A DNA stretch of 64,000 bases from Chitinophagaceae bacterium UBA3961. Its GTDB lineage: Bacteria > Bacteroidota > Bacteroidia > Chitinophagales > Chitinophagaceae. The stretch covers positions 1 to 64,000 of the forward strand of contig DGDD01000300.1 of NCBI GenBank assembly GCA_002385265.1, in the 5' to 3' direction. The translations under genes were made by a program, and so were the position numbers. Of this stretch, positions 36,694 through 46,284 are shown piece after piece (the stretch's first letter is position 1; every line of letters starts with the position of its first letter). Below the pieces are notes generated by a model. That model did no database searches. It saw only the letters and a program-made list of their open reading frames with translations, and was not told the DNA's origin.

Positions 36694-39600
36694 ATGCATA
36701 ACCAGCTAAGTAAATCCAATATTGCCACTGAACGTTCCGTAAAGATGTTCAAAACAGATAAGCAATTTCATCTGCTTACAGATGCAAACTGCTTAGCAGA
36801 TCGTATTGGAATATTACCAAAGGGAACCCCACTCCTCTCATTTCTAGAGCTTAATAGCCAAGAGTCTTGCCACATACAAGTACAAAACTTCGATCCGGCA
36901 CAGCAGAATACCTTCACTTGTACTATCAAAAACATCACTTGTGTTTTCTCTGTGTTGTTCAATGAAACGGAGGATCTATGGGAATGGGCCATCATCGATC
37001 AATTCGAGCCTTTTGCTGTAAATCAAGTAAGTAGCGATTTAGTAGAAGCTGAAAAAATAGAAGAACTCTTTATTGCCAAACAAGAACTCGATCAAATTCT
37101 TGCGAACGTTTCTGAAATCGTTTTTAAGTTCGATAATGAGGGTACACTTATATATGTTTCACCGGAAGTGTCAAGAACATATGGATATGTTGTTTCTGAA
37201 ATGATCGGTACCAACTTCCTTAGTTATGTTTATCCGGCAGACCTTCAAATAGCTGTTGATGCATTGAAAGAAATTGTTGTGTCCCATAAGCCGGCACACA
37301 ATATTCTCTGCAGAGCGGTATCAAAAGATGGCAGCATTCGATGGCTATCAACTTCTGCTAACTATATTTTTGATAAAGATGGAAGACCCGCTTATGGAGT
37401 GGCTTTAGCAAAAGACATAACTGCCAATTACGAAGCACTACAACAATTAAAAGCATCCGAACAGCGCTACACAACCTTTCTTAAAAATACAACCGAAGCA
37501 ATTTGGCGAATTGAAATACCCGGTGGAATTGACATTGAGTTAACTCCTGAAGAACAAGTTCAACAGATATGGGAGAAGGCATATATAGCGGAGAGTAATG
37601 ACGCCTACGCAAAAGTGTATTCTTATGCCGATGCACTTCAATTGCAAGGCAAGAAAATTCAAGATTTCATTTCTTCAATTGAAGAGATTAATAAAGAGTC
37701 GTACATCGAATTTATTAAAAGTAGATATAAGCTTTCCGATACGGCAACGGTAGAAACAGATCGCTTCGGAAATAAAAAATACTTACTCAATAACCGTATT
37801 GGCATCATTGAAGATGGAAAGCTGGTTCGAATTTGGGGTACCCTTCGCGATATTACCGAACAACGTCATGCTCAACTGGCATTAAAAGAAAGTGAGGAAC
37901 GTTATCGCTTGTTTATCAAACAATCAACGGAGGCTATTTGGCGTGGCGACTTCACTGAACCTATTGATACAAGTTTACCCGCAGAAGAGCAAGTTAAGTT
38001 GATGTTTGAGCGCGGCTACTTGGCCGAATGTAACGATCAAATGGCTACCATTCTCGGCTTTACTGTTGCTGCAGACTTATACGGTGCTAAAATGAATGAT
38101 TTTGTACCCATTGACCACGAGTTCACTCAAATAGCATCTTTGATGTTCGTTCGCAATGGCTATCGAATGTTTAAAGGCCCCTCAGTTCAAACTACAAAGG
38201 ATGGTATTAAAAAGTATTTCCTTAATAATTTAATAGGAATAGTTGAGGATGGGTTTTTGACACGCATCTGGGGAATACAAACCGATGTAACAGAACAACG
38301 CTTGGCCGAGAAAGCGTTGAAAGATAGTGAAGAAAGGTATCGTGCGTTTATCAAACACAGCTCGGAAGGTATTTGGCGTATTGAAGGGGTTCCATACCCG
38401 CTCTCCCAATTTAACGAAGACGGACTGATCGATTTCATATTCGAGCATGCAACGGTAATTGAATGCAACGATGCATTTGCTAAAATGTACGGGTATGAGA
38501 AAGCAGAAGAGATGAATGGAGTGCGCTTAGACGCAATACTGCCAAAATCAGATCCATTTAATATTGAATATTTAAGATCTTTTATACGGAATGGTTTTCG
38601 ATTGGAAAATGTTGAGAGCCATGAAATAGATCGCTTTGGCAACCCAATTTACATGATGAACAGCTTGGTGGGTATCGTCCAGAACGATCGACTGGTGCGT
38701 GTTTGGGGTACGCAGAAAGACATCACCAAACTCAAAATTGCCGAGAAAGAATTGACCAATCGTGAATTGCAATACCGAGCTCTTGCAGAAAGCGTACCGG
38801 TGCTTATTCATCGGTTGAACAGAAAATTCCAATTCACCTATGTAAATAGTGCAGTGAAGCACACATTTAATGTACAACCCGATCAATTCATAGGAAGAGA
38901 TCCCAAAGAGCTTGGTTTACGCGATGAATTGTGGAAAGTACTTCGCTCAAAAGGGCAACGTGTTTTTGAAACAGCAAAAGCCGAATCGTTCACGTTTACC
39001 ATTCCTTCAGCCTCTCGCCCCGGTAGTTACTATAATCTGTTGATCAATGTTTCTCCTGAAATAGATGAAACCGGATTTGTACATTCAATTATCGCTATCG
39101 CAAGCGATATCTCTGAATTAGCGAAAGCGCAAGATGAATTGTTATACAAAGACAAATTACTCTCGTTCCTTTCCGATACAGCCAATCAGTTTTTAAAAGA
39201 AGAAAATTTTGAAATCATTCTTCCTTCTGTATTGAATCATTTAGGTACTGTGATCTCAGCCGATCGGGTATATATTTTCAAACATGAAGGAGATCACGCA
39301 AACATCTACTCAACTTGGTTCAATGATTCTGTTTCGCCAATTGGCAATGCCTCCATCATGTCTACGCTTGATTATGCCAGTTATGGCAATCTTAAGTTGG
39401 CTTTCAAAGAAAATGTAGGCTATGATTTTGAAAAAGGCAAAGCGAATAGCGAAGGCTGGAACAAGTTGATGCAAGTGCAACATGTAATGTCTGGAATTGT
39501 TGCGCCTATATTTAGTGATCAGAGTTTTTGGGGTGTGGTAGTAGTTGATTCCTGCACTAACATTCGATCTTGGAATACGGTGGAGAAAGACTTTCTAAAA

Positions 39601-42600
39601 GCCTTTGCTTCCACAATGTCATCGGCAATAACACGCCGCATGTCAATCCAACAAATCAGTGAAGGAGAGTCTCGTTTCCGCTTGATGGCCGATAATGCTC
39701 CGGTAATGTTGTGGGTAAGTGATGTAGATGATGAAATAGTTTACATTAATCAGCCTTTTTCTGTATTTACGGGGTATACCTTAGAAGAACTTCGAACAAA
39801 GCGTTGGGAATCGTTGGTACATCCGGATGATAAGAATATTGCCCTACTTCCTTACAGCGAGCATTTTAAAAAGCGCGAACCGGTAACACTGGAGTATCGA
39901 CTTCGAAACAAAGACGGAGAATACAGATGGGTACTAGACGAATCCATTCCAAGGACCTTATCGGATGGCACTTTTCATGGCTTCATGGGATCTCTGATCG
40001 ATATCAATGATAGAAAAATAAACGAAGAAAAGATCAGGTATCAGGCACGTGTTATTCAAGAAGTATCTGAAGCGATCATCTCTGTTGATCTAAAGTTCAT
40101 GGTCACCTCTTGGAACAGGGGCGCTGAAATGATCTATGGCATACCAGCTGATCAAATTCTTGGGAAGTATCTGGGCGAAAAAGTAGTCTATACTTTTATT
40201 GGTGATACGTTTGAAGACTCCATCAACCACATGACTAAGTATGGCTATTGGAGTGGCGAAGTGTTCTTTACTAGAGCTGACGGTAAAAAAGTTTATTTGC
40301 ATAGTTCGGTTACTTTCTTAACAGATGAGAAAGGAAAACATATCGGCTATGTTGCTAATAATCGAGATATTACTGAAAGACGTAAATCGGAAGAAGCTCT
40401 TCGAATTAGCGAAGAACGTTATCGTACAGTGGTGAATGCATTAGGAGAAGGCATCATTTTAAACGATGCAAATGGAGATGTGATTGCCGTGAATGCAAGT
40501 GCTTGCGAGATCACAGGATTTAATGAGGCAGATCTGAAATCAAAACGAAATATCGGTCCCGATTTCCAACCCATTCATGAAGATGGAAGCCCCTTCCCAA
40601 TGGAGCAACATCCATTCAATATCACACTTCAAACCGGAAAATCAGTTCAGGGAGTAATTATGGGTATTCGCAAACCCGACGGAAGTTTGAATTGGATTAC
40701 GGTAAATACGGAGCCTATTTATTATTCAGAACAAAGAGTGAAGCCGGATGCAGTAGTGGCCTCCTTTGTAGATATTACGGAAAGAAAGACAGCTGAAATT
40801 GAACTCCAGCGAAATGAAAAGCAACTGAGAGAATATTCTGAGCGCATCAATGATATCCTGAATAGTATCACCGATGGGTTCATTGCGGTAGATAATCAGA
40901 TGACGGTATTCTTGTGGAATAAAGAGTTTGAAAAATACACGGGCGTAAGAACCGTTGATGCCATTGGCAAACCGGTGAAAGCCATTTTCCCCGGACTAGA
41001 TTTGGCCACCTTGAACATGTTTGATCAAGCATTGAAACAACGTAAAACCTTGGTTCAAGAAAGCTTCAATGCGCCTTTCGGTATTTGGTTTGAAATTACA
41101 GCCTATCCCTCTACTCAAGGATTGTTTATTTACTTCCGAGACATTAGCTCAAGAAAACGTCAAGAATTTTTATTAGCGCTTGAAAAGCAAGTGTTGGAAT
41201 TAAATGCCCGACCCCATGCTTCTTTGAAAGTTACCGTTGACTATTTATTGATCGGTTTAGAAAGAGTGATGCCGGGTATTCATTGTTCCGTATTAGGATT
41301 GGAAGATGATAGTCAAACCTTGTATACAATTTCAGCACCTAGCATTCCGGAAGCTTATTGTAAAGCAATCGAAGGACTTAAAATAGGTCCTCGTGAAGGA
41401 TCTTGTGGGGCAGCTTTATATCGTAAAGAAAATGTAATAGTAAGCGACATTACAACACACGAATACTGGGAAAAGTACAAAGATATTGCTCTTCAATTCG
41501 GATTAAGGGCTTGTTGGTCTTACCCAATTATTAGTGCACAGAATCAGGCCATAGCTTCTTTTGCCTTATATCATGAACAAGTAACCTATCCTTCGGTAGA
41601 AGAAATGCCCATTATTGAGAGAATGGTCAACATTCTTCGCGTGATCATCGAAAGCAAACAGTTTGAAGAACGTATCAAAATAAGCAACGAACGTTACCTG
41701 CTGGCCACTATGGCTACCAATGATGCTATTTGGGACTCTGATTTGATCGGAAAAACAATCTATTGGGGCGAAGGATTCCATACGCTGTTTGGTTATAAGG
41801 CCGGATACTTTACTGATACCAATCAGGTATATGAGCAATACATCCATCCGCAAGATCGTGCAAGAGTTGTGGAAGGCTTGAATAAATTCATTGCTTCCAG
41901 TAGCCAACAAGTGTGGCAGGAAGAATACCGCTTTAAAAGAGCCGATGGTAAGTATGTTTTGGTAAGTGATAGAGGTTTCTTGATTTACAATCAGCAAGGA
42001 AAAGTGAGCAGGATGGTGGGCTCTATGCAAGATATTACAGAGAAGCGCGAATTGGAGAAGAAATTGTTAAAGCAAGAATTGAACCGTCAGAAACTGGTAG
42101 CTCAAGCAGTAGTGGATGCACAAGAGAAAGAACGTTCGCTAATTGGAAAAGAACTGCACGATAACGTGAATCAAATTCTTTCTACTGCAAAATTGTATCT
42201 AGAAGTAGCGAAAAATGAGGAGCAGGAAAAGAATACTTATATCGACATGAGCGTGTCGAATATTTCAAACGCTATTAATGAAATCAGAACCATTTCAAGG
42301 TCCTTGGTTCCTGCTAGTATCGGTGATTTAGGGTTAGTAGAATCGATTCAAGACTTAGTAGAAAGCATCAAGCTTGCAAGAAAATTTGAGGTAGAATTTG
42401 CGTTTGATGCAGATATCGACAACCTGATTTCTGAACAACAAAAGTTGATGTTGTTCCGCATTACACAAGAACAAATCAACAATGTAATTAAGCATGCAAA
42501 TGCAAAGCACTTGTATATAAAATTGGGAGTAGAGGCCGGCAATATCAGTCTACAAATTATTGACGATGGACAGGGTTTTGATCCGGAAAAATTGAAGTCG

Positions 42601-42726
42601 AAGAAAGGAGTGGGCTTATCAAATATTGCGAGCAGAGCAGAACTCTTCAATGGAAAAATGCACATTATTTCAGCGCCTATGCAAGGTTGCACTTTAAAAA
42701 TAGATGTACCAATTCTAAACCTTTAA
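36694..42726 (+). CDS. Giant multi-PAS/GAF sensor histidine kinase (NarL-partner type)
   Basis: A 2010-residue cytoplasmic sensor with no signal peptide or transmembrane helix. Order (approximate residues): unique N-terminus 1-120; PAS 128-245; three related PAS-type repeats starting near 265, 410 and 555, each with an AIWR-like start, an (A)ECND box and a GIxEDGxLxRIWGTxxDIT end; PAS near 694; GAF 812-980; PAS near 994, 1121, 1241 and 1384; GAF 1495-1657; PAS near 1667. The kinase core follows: HisKA_3 with the phospho-acceptor His in GKELHDNVNQ (near 1815) and a HATPase (DDGQGFDP, KKGVGLSNIASR). It should autophosphorylate and pass phosphate to the regulator encoded 11 bases downstream. Ligands cannot be predicted. 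Confidence 0.93.
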   Translation: MHNQLSKSNIATERSVKMFKTDKQFHLLTDANCLADRIGILPKGTPLLSFLELNSQESCHIQVQNFDPAQQNTFTCTIKNITCVFSVLFNETEDLWEWAIIDQFEPFAVNQVSSDLVEAEKIEELFIAKQELDQILANVSEIVFKFDNEGTLIYVSPEVSRTYGYVVSEMIGTNFLSYVYPADLQIAVDALKEIVVSHKPAHNILCRAVSKDGSIRWLSTSANYIFDKDGRPAYGVALAKDITANYEALQQLKASEQRYTTFLKNTTEAIWRIEIPGGIDIELTPEEQVQQIWEKAYIAESNDAYAKVYSYADALQLQGKKIQDFISSIEEINKESYIEFIKSRYKLSDTATVETDRFGNKKYLLNNRIGIIEDGKLVRIWGTLRDITEQRHAQLALKESEERYRLFIKQSTEAIWRGDFTEPIDTSLPAEEQVKLMFERGYLAECNDQMATILGFTVAADLYGAKMNDFVPIDHEFTQIASLMFVRNGYRMFKGPSVQTTKDGIKKYFLNNLIGIVEDGFLTRIWGIQTDVTEQRLAEKALKDSEERYRAFIKHSSEGIWRIEGVPYPLSQFNEDGLIDFIFEHATVIECNDAFAKMYGYEKAEEMNGVRLDAILPKSDPFNIEYLRSFIRNGFRLENVESHEIDRFGNPIYMMNSLVGIVQNDRLVRVWGTQKDITKLKIAEKELTNRELQYRALAESVPVLIHRLNRKFQFTYVNSAVKHTFNVQPDQFIGRDPKELGLRDELWKVLRSKGQRVFETAKAESFTFTIPSASRPGSYYNLLINVSPEIDETGFVHSIIAIASDISELAKAQDELLYKDKLLSFLSDTANQFLKEENFEIILPSVLNHLGTVISADRVYIFKHEGDHANIYSTWFNDSVSPIGNASIMSTLDYASYGNLKLAFKENVGYDFEKGKANSEGWNKLMQVQHVMSGIVAPIFSDQSFWGVVVVDSCTNIRSWNTVEKDFLKAFASTMSSAITRRMSIQQISEGESRFRLMADNAPVMLWVSDVDDEIVYINQPFSVFTGYTLEELRTKRWESLVHPDDKNIALLPYSEHFKKREPVTLEYRLRNKDGEYRWVLDESIPRTLSDGTFHGFMGSLIDINDRKINEEKIRYQARVIQEVSEAIISVDLKFMVTSWNRGAEMIYGIPADQILGKYLGEKVVYTFIGDTFEDSINHMTKYGYWSGEVFFTRADGKKVYLHSSVTFLTDEKGKHIGYVANNRDITERRKSEEALRISEERYRTVVNALGEGIILNDANGDVIAVNASACEITGFNEADLKSKRNIGPDFQPIHEDGSPFPMEQHPFNITLQTGKSVQGVIMGIRKPDGSLNWITVNTEPIYYSEQRVKPDAVVASFVDITERKTAEIELQRNEKQLREYSERINDILNSITDGFIAVDNQMTVFLWNKEFEKYTGVRTVDAIGKPVKAIFPGLDLATLNMFDQALKQRKTLVQESFNAPFGIWFEITAYPSTQGLFIYFRDISSRKRQEFLLALEKQVLELNARPHASLKVTVDYLLIGLERVMPGIHCSVLGLEDDSQTLYTISAPSIPEAYCKAIEGLKIGPREGSCGAALYRKENVIVSDITTHEYWEKYKDIALQFGLRACWSYPIISAQNQAIASFALYHEQVTYPSVEEMPIIERMVNILRVIIESKQFEERIKISNERYLLATMATNDAIWDSDLIGKTIYWGEGFHTLFGYKAGYFTDTNQVYEQYIHPQDRARVVEGLNKFIASSSQQVWQEEYRFKRADGKYVLVSDRGFLIYNQQGKVSRMVGSMQDITEKRELEKKLLKQELNRQKLVAQAVVDAQEKERSLIGKELHDNVNQILSTAKLYLEVAKNEEQEKNTYIDMSVSNISNAINEIRTISRSLVPASIGDLGLVESIQDLVESIKLARKFEVEFAFDADIDNLISEQQKLMLFRITQEQINNVIKHANAKHLYIKLGVEAGNISLQIIDDGQGFDPEKLKSKKGVGLSNIASRAELFNGKMHIISAPMQGCTLKIDVPILNL

Positions 42727-42737
42727 AATTTGATTTT

Positions 42738-43379
42738 ATGCAGAAAGTAAGTATTCTAATTGCCGACGATCATAAACTGATCAGAGAAACTTGGAGCTTT
42801 ATCCTCAACAACGACCCCCGTTTCGAAGTAATTGCCGAATGTGGCGATTCTGAACAAGCCGTAGAACTGGCTCGCATCAAGCGTCCGCAAATTATTTTGA
42901 TGGATATTAACATGACGCCAATATCCGGGTTTGAAGCCACTGAAAAGATTCGTAAAGTATCTCCCGCTTCTAGAGTAATTGGTGTTTCCATGCACTCGCA
43001 ACCCGCTTATGCGAAAAAAATGTTGCAAATTGGCGCTCGCGGCTATGTAACCAAGAACTCCTCAAAAGAAGAAATGATAAAAGCCATTTTGGAAGTACAA
43101 AGTGGTAACAAATACATTTGTGATGAGATCAAAAACAACATTTCAGAATTGGTGTTGGAAGAAAACAAAGACACTCCAAATGTGAACGCACTAACCGAAA
43201 GAGAAATCCAGATCATCAACCAGATCAAAGAAGGATTCTCATCAAAAGAAATTGCAACGCATTTGAACATTTCTTTGAAAACTGTGGAGGTTCACCGTCA
43301 CAACATTCTTAAAAAATTGAAATTGAAAAACTCTGCCTCTTTGGTTAATTTCATTAACAGTACGGCTACTTATATCTAA
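42738..43379 (+). CDS. NarL/FixJ-family response regulator
   Basis: A 213-residue two-domain regulator from the ATG at 42738; an earlier in-frame start overlaps the kinase end. The receiver domain (1-120) has the acidic pair in LIADDHKLIRETW, the phospho-acceptor Asp in ILMDINMTP and the Lys in GYVTKNSSK. The C-terminal LuxR-type HTH (about 150-213) reads LTEREIQIINQIKEGFSSKE, then HLNISLKTVEVHRHNIL. It is the evident partner of the preceding HisKA_3 kinase. Target genes unknown. Confidence 0.95.
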   Translation: MQKVSILIADDHKLIRETWSFILNNDPRFEVIAECGDSEQAVELARIKRPQIILMDINMTPISGFEATEKIRKVSPASRVIGVSMHSQPAYAKKMLQIGARGYVTKNSSKEEMIKAILEVQSGNKYICDEIKNNISELVLEENKDTPNVNALTEREIQIINQIKEGFSSKEIATHLNISLKTVEVHRHNILKKLKLKNSASLVNFINSTATYI

Positions 43380-43421
43380 AAAGATTCAACAAAATTTTAG
43401 AGGGTACATCCGGCCTAAAGA

Positions 43422-43447
43422 AAAACCCGTAACCCTTTATGGGTTTT
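43422..43447 (+). terminator. Hairpin after the response regulator
   Basis: AAAACCC...GGGTTTT stem 42 bases after the stop. A related AAAACCC/GGGTTTT hairpin lies upstream of the kinase gene near 36632-36654. Confidence 0.5.
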
Positions 43448-43466
43448 GTCTGTAAAGTGCTTGAAT

Positions 43467-43498
43467 AGGGCTTGCAATACTTGCAATGCCCTTTTTTT
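43467..43498 (+). terminator. Intrinsic terminator of the kinase-regulator operon
   Basis: AGGGCTTGCAA pairs with TTGCAATGCCCT (one bulge, TAC loop) and is followed by seven T residues. Confidence 0.85.
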
Positions 43499-43671
43499 AT
43501 TTCAATCTTGTACTCCGATACGAATCCAATATCCTCTAAAGGGTCAAAGTCCAATATCCACCAGTCAGAGTTTTAGTTACAAATCCAAATCCATTGAATA
43601 AAATCAAGAAAATCAATATCCTGTAGTGAAATCTCGGTCACACACATTATTTAAATTCCTATGAAGAAATC

Positions 43672-43708
43672 GCCCCCCACGCCTATGAAGACTGAGGGGC
43701 TTTTTTCT
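43672..43708 (+). terminator. Terminator-like hairpin with long T run
   Basis: GCCCC at 43672-43676 pairs with GGGGC at 43696-43700, followed by six T, C and three T. No gene on the plus strand lies directly before it. Confidence 0.6.
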
Positions 43709-43745
43709 TTTAACATCTTCCTTTCGGTAGTTCCATAAATCGGCT

Positions 43746-43753
43746 TAACTTTG
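43746..43753 (+). promoter_or_regulatory. Promoter of the purF-like gene
   Basis: TAACTTTG -7 box, with TTTCGG 20 bases upstream as an imperfect -33 element. The start codon follows 30 bases later. Confidence 0.55.
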
Positions 43754-43782
43754 CGCTTTGATTTACAATCGTAATTCACTTC

Positions 43783-45630
43783 ATGAGCGATGCAATTAAA
43801 CATGAATGCGGGCTGGCATTCATTAGATTACGTAAGCCGTTTTCGTATTATCAACAACAATATGGTACCGTACTGTGGGGGCTCAACAAGCTCTACCTCC
43901 TCATGGAAAAGCAGCACAACCGGGGTCAGGATGGAGCAGGAGTAGCAGCAGTAAAGCTGAATGTAGAACCCGGATACCCTTTCATGCAGCGCATCAGAAG
44001 CAACGCCAATCAGCCCATCGTAGACATTTTCACCAAAATCAATAACGAAGTAAAAGAACTAGAGCGCTTTCAAAGTGATATAACCCGTCATCCGGGTCTT
44101 ATGAAAGGGCATATTTCTTTTCTTGGAGAGCTCCTGATGGGCCACCTGCGTTATGGAACCCAAGGTAAAAACAACGTAGAATTTTGCCACCCTTTCATAA
44201 AAAGACATACCGTTCCCGCCCAAAACCTGGCCCTTGCAGGTAATTTCAACCTGGTAAACACCGAAGAATTGTTTGCTTTGGTGAATATTGATCCGGGCGA
44301 GTTCCAAAAGCAAAGCGATCTAGCCGCCATGATGGAAGTGATCCATCATTTCTTGGTAAAAGAAGACGAAAGTTCACCGGAAAACTTGGATGTGTTGGAT
44401 GTGTTGAGAAAGGCGGTTCCGCTCTTCGACGGTGGATTTACTGTTGGTGGTTTAATTGGCAACGGCGACGGCTTTGTGTTCCGTGATGCGCATGGAATTA
44501 GACCCGCTTATTACTATATCACCGATGATGTAATTGTAGCTGCATCAGAACGCGCTGCTATTAGAACCGTATTCAATGTAGGCGAAAACGAAGTGCATGA
44601 ATTGATGCCGGGTAAAGGAATTGTGGTAAAAGCCAATGGAGACTATGTGATAGACGAAGTAGTGCCTGCCAAAGAACGCAAAGCTTGTAGTTTTGAACGC
44701 ATTTATTTCTCTCGCGGTAGTGATGAGAAAATCTATAGAGAAAGAAGCCGTCTTGGATACAATCTCAGCGATCAGGTATTGGCTGCGGTTAATCACGACT
44801 TAAAAAATACCATTATTTCTTTCATCCCGAATACTGCAGAAGTAGCTTTCTACGGTTTACAGAAGGGATTGGAAGACTATCTCACCAATGTAAAAATTCA
44901 GCGGATTCTTTCTTGGGGCAAAGATTTCGACGAAGAGAAACTGAGTGAAATGCTTACCCGTCGCGTGCGTGTAGAGAAAATTGCCATCAAAGACGTTAAA
45001 ATGCGCACCTTCATTACGGAAGATGCGAGCAGAAACGAAATGGTGCAACACGTATACGACATTACCTACGGTACTGTTGAGAAAGGAAAAGACACTTTGG
45101 TGGTGATCGACGATTCCATTGTGCGTGGTACAACCCTTAAGGAAAGCATCGTTCGCATGTTGGGTCGACTTCAACCAAAGAAAATCATCATCGTATCTTC
45201 TGCACCACAGATCAGATACCCCGATTGTTACGGTATTGATATGAGCAAGCTGGGTGATTTCATTGCCTTCCGCGCTGCTATTGAACTTTGGAAAGAATCG
45301 GGCAAAGAACACCAATTACAAGACATTTATACTCGAGTAAAGGAATTGCAACGTACAGGTAACTTGCACACTGAAAATGTGGTGCAACAAGTATATGCGC
45401 CTTTCACTCCGGAAGCTATTTCCCGCAAAGTGGCTGAATTGATCACTCCAAAAGGAACACCGTTCCCGGTTCAAGTGATTTTCCAAACCATTGAGAGCTT
45501 ACACGAAGCTTGTCCTACCAATACCGGCGACTGGTATTTCACCGGAAACTATCCTACTCCGGGAGGTAATAAGGTAGTGAACAAGGCTTTCATCAATTAT
45601 ATGGAAGGAAAGAATGTTCGTGGATACTAA
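43783..45630 (+). CDS. Amidophosphoribosyltransferase-like protein, long form
   Basis: Class II glutamine amidotransferase fused to a phosphoribosyltransferase, as in PurF (glutamine + PRPP to phosphoribosylamine). 615 residues against about 470-510 for canonical PurF. A Cys follows a short leader in KHECGLAF, consistent with N-terminal processing; HNRGQDGAG, GHLRYGTQGKNN and FRDAHGIRPAYY are recognisable. The PRPP loop is VVIDDSIVRGTT. Insertions lie near 60-100 and in the synthase half, and about 100 extra residues follow the PRPP site. It may be the de novo enzyme or a paralogue; no other purine gene is adjacent. Confidence 0.85.
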   Translation: MSDAIKHECGLAFIRLRKPFSYYQQQYGTVLWGLNKLYLLMEKQHNRGQDGAGVAAVKLNVEPGYPFMQRIRSNANQPIVDIFTKINNEVKELERFQSDITRHPGLMKGHISFLGELLMGHLRYGTQGKNNVEFCHPFIKRHTVPAQNLALAGNFNLVNTEELFALVNIDPGEFQKQSDLAAMMEVIHHFLVKEDESSPENLDVLDVLRKAVPLFDGGFTVGGLIGNGDGFVFRDAHGIRPAYYYITDDVIVAASERAAIRTVFNVGENEVHELMPGKGIVVKANGDYVIDEVVPAKERKACSFERIYFSRGSDEKIYRERSRLGYNLSDQVLAAVNHDLKNTIISFIPNTAEVAFYGLQKGLEDYLTNVKIQRILSWGKDFDEEKLSEMLTRRVRVEKIAIKDVKMRTFITEDASRNEMVQHVYDITYGTVEKGKDTLVVIDDSIVRGTTLKESIVRMLGRLQPKKIIIVSSAPQIRYPDCYGIDMSKLGDFIAFRAAIELWKESGKEHQLQDIYTRVKELQRTGNLHTENVVQQVYAPFTPEAISRKVAELITPKGTPFPVQVIFQTIESLHEACPTNTGDWYFTGNYPTPGGNKVVNKAFINYMEGKNVRGY

Positions 45631-45745
45631 GGCGTTAAACTTGGCAAAAAATTTGCTTTAGATAGTTGCCGTTGCGATGCTAACCTATGATGAATACGGC
45701 ATTGGTAAACTGTCTAATTCCTTGGTAAAAACTTTTTTGAATGTT

Positions 45746-45770
45746 AAGGGGAATTTCTTCCCCTTTTTTA
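45746..45770 (+). terminator. Terminator after the purF-like gene
   Basis: AAGGGGAA/TTCCCCTT stem with a TTTC loop and a T run, 14 bases before sixA. sixA therefore needs its own transcript or read-through. Confidence 0.8.
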
Positions 45771-45783
45771 TTTCTTTTGAGGT

Positions 45784-46284
45784 ATGAAACAATTAGTGCT
45801 GGTACGTCATGCGAAGAGTAGTTGGGAGTTGAGCGATGTTACCGATTTCAATCGGTCGCTCAATGAACGAGGCTTGAAAGATGCGCCCGAAATGGCCGGA
45901 CGTATGAAAAAGAGAGCAGTTTCCCCCGATCTCATCGTTTCCAGCACAGCACTGAGAGCAAAAACTACCGCAACTATTTTTAAAGAAATTCTTCAAGTTC
46001 CCGATAGTTCTTTTCAGCTCGACGATGAATTGTATTTGGCTGAGTATACCTATTTCATGAAACTGGTATCTGAATGTTCCGATGAAATCAATTCACTGAT
46101 GTTGTTCTCTCACAATCCTGGAATTACGGCATTTGCGTATTTGATCGGCTCGAAAATAAATGTTCGTATCGACGATATTCCCACTTGCGGCATCTTTGGT
46201 GTGCAACTGGAAACTGAGCAATGGAAAGATTTTCTCAATGCTCCTATAAAGGATTGGTTCTTCGATTATCCCAAATTGGTTTAG
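45784..46284 (+). CDS. sixA: SixA-like histidine phosphatase
   Basis: A 166-residue member of the phosphoglycerate-mutase-like histidine phosphatase family. The catalytic motif is LVRHAKSSWE, with His8. DFNRSLNERGLKDAPEMAGRM, IVSSTALRAKTTA and the second His in LMLFSHNPGITAFA complete the active site. E. coli SixA removes phosphate from phospho-His in signalling proteins; whether that substrate applies here is unknown. Its stop overlaps the stop of the convergent EamA gene by three bases. Confidence 0.9.
   Translation: MKQLVLVRHAKSSWELSDVTDFNRSLNERGLKDAPEMAGRMKKRAVSPDLIVSSTALRAKTTATIFKEILQVPDSSFQLDDELYLAEYTYFMKLVSECSDEINSLMLFSHNPGITAFAYLIGSKINVRIDDIPTCGIFGVQLETEQWKDFLNAPIKDWFFDYPKLV

Larger units (their letters stand above)
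43499..43782. other. Spacer upstream of the purF-like gene
   Basis: No open frame looks coding. The only structures are the terminator-like hairpin at 43672-43708 and the promoter box at 43746-43753. Whether an RNA ends at the hairpin is unknown. Confidence 0.5.
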
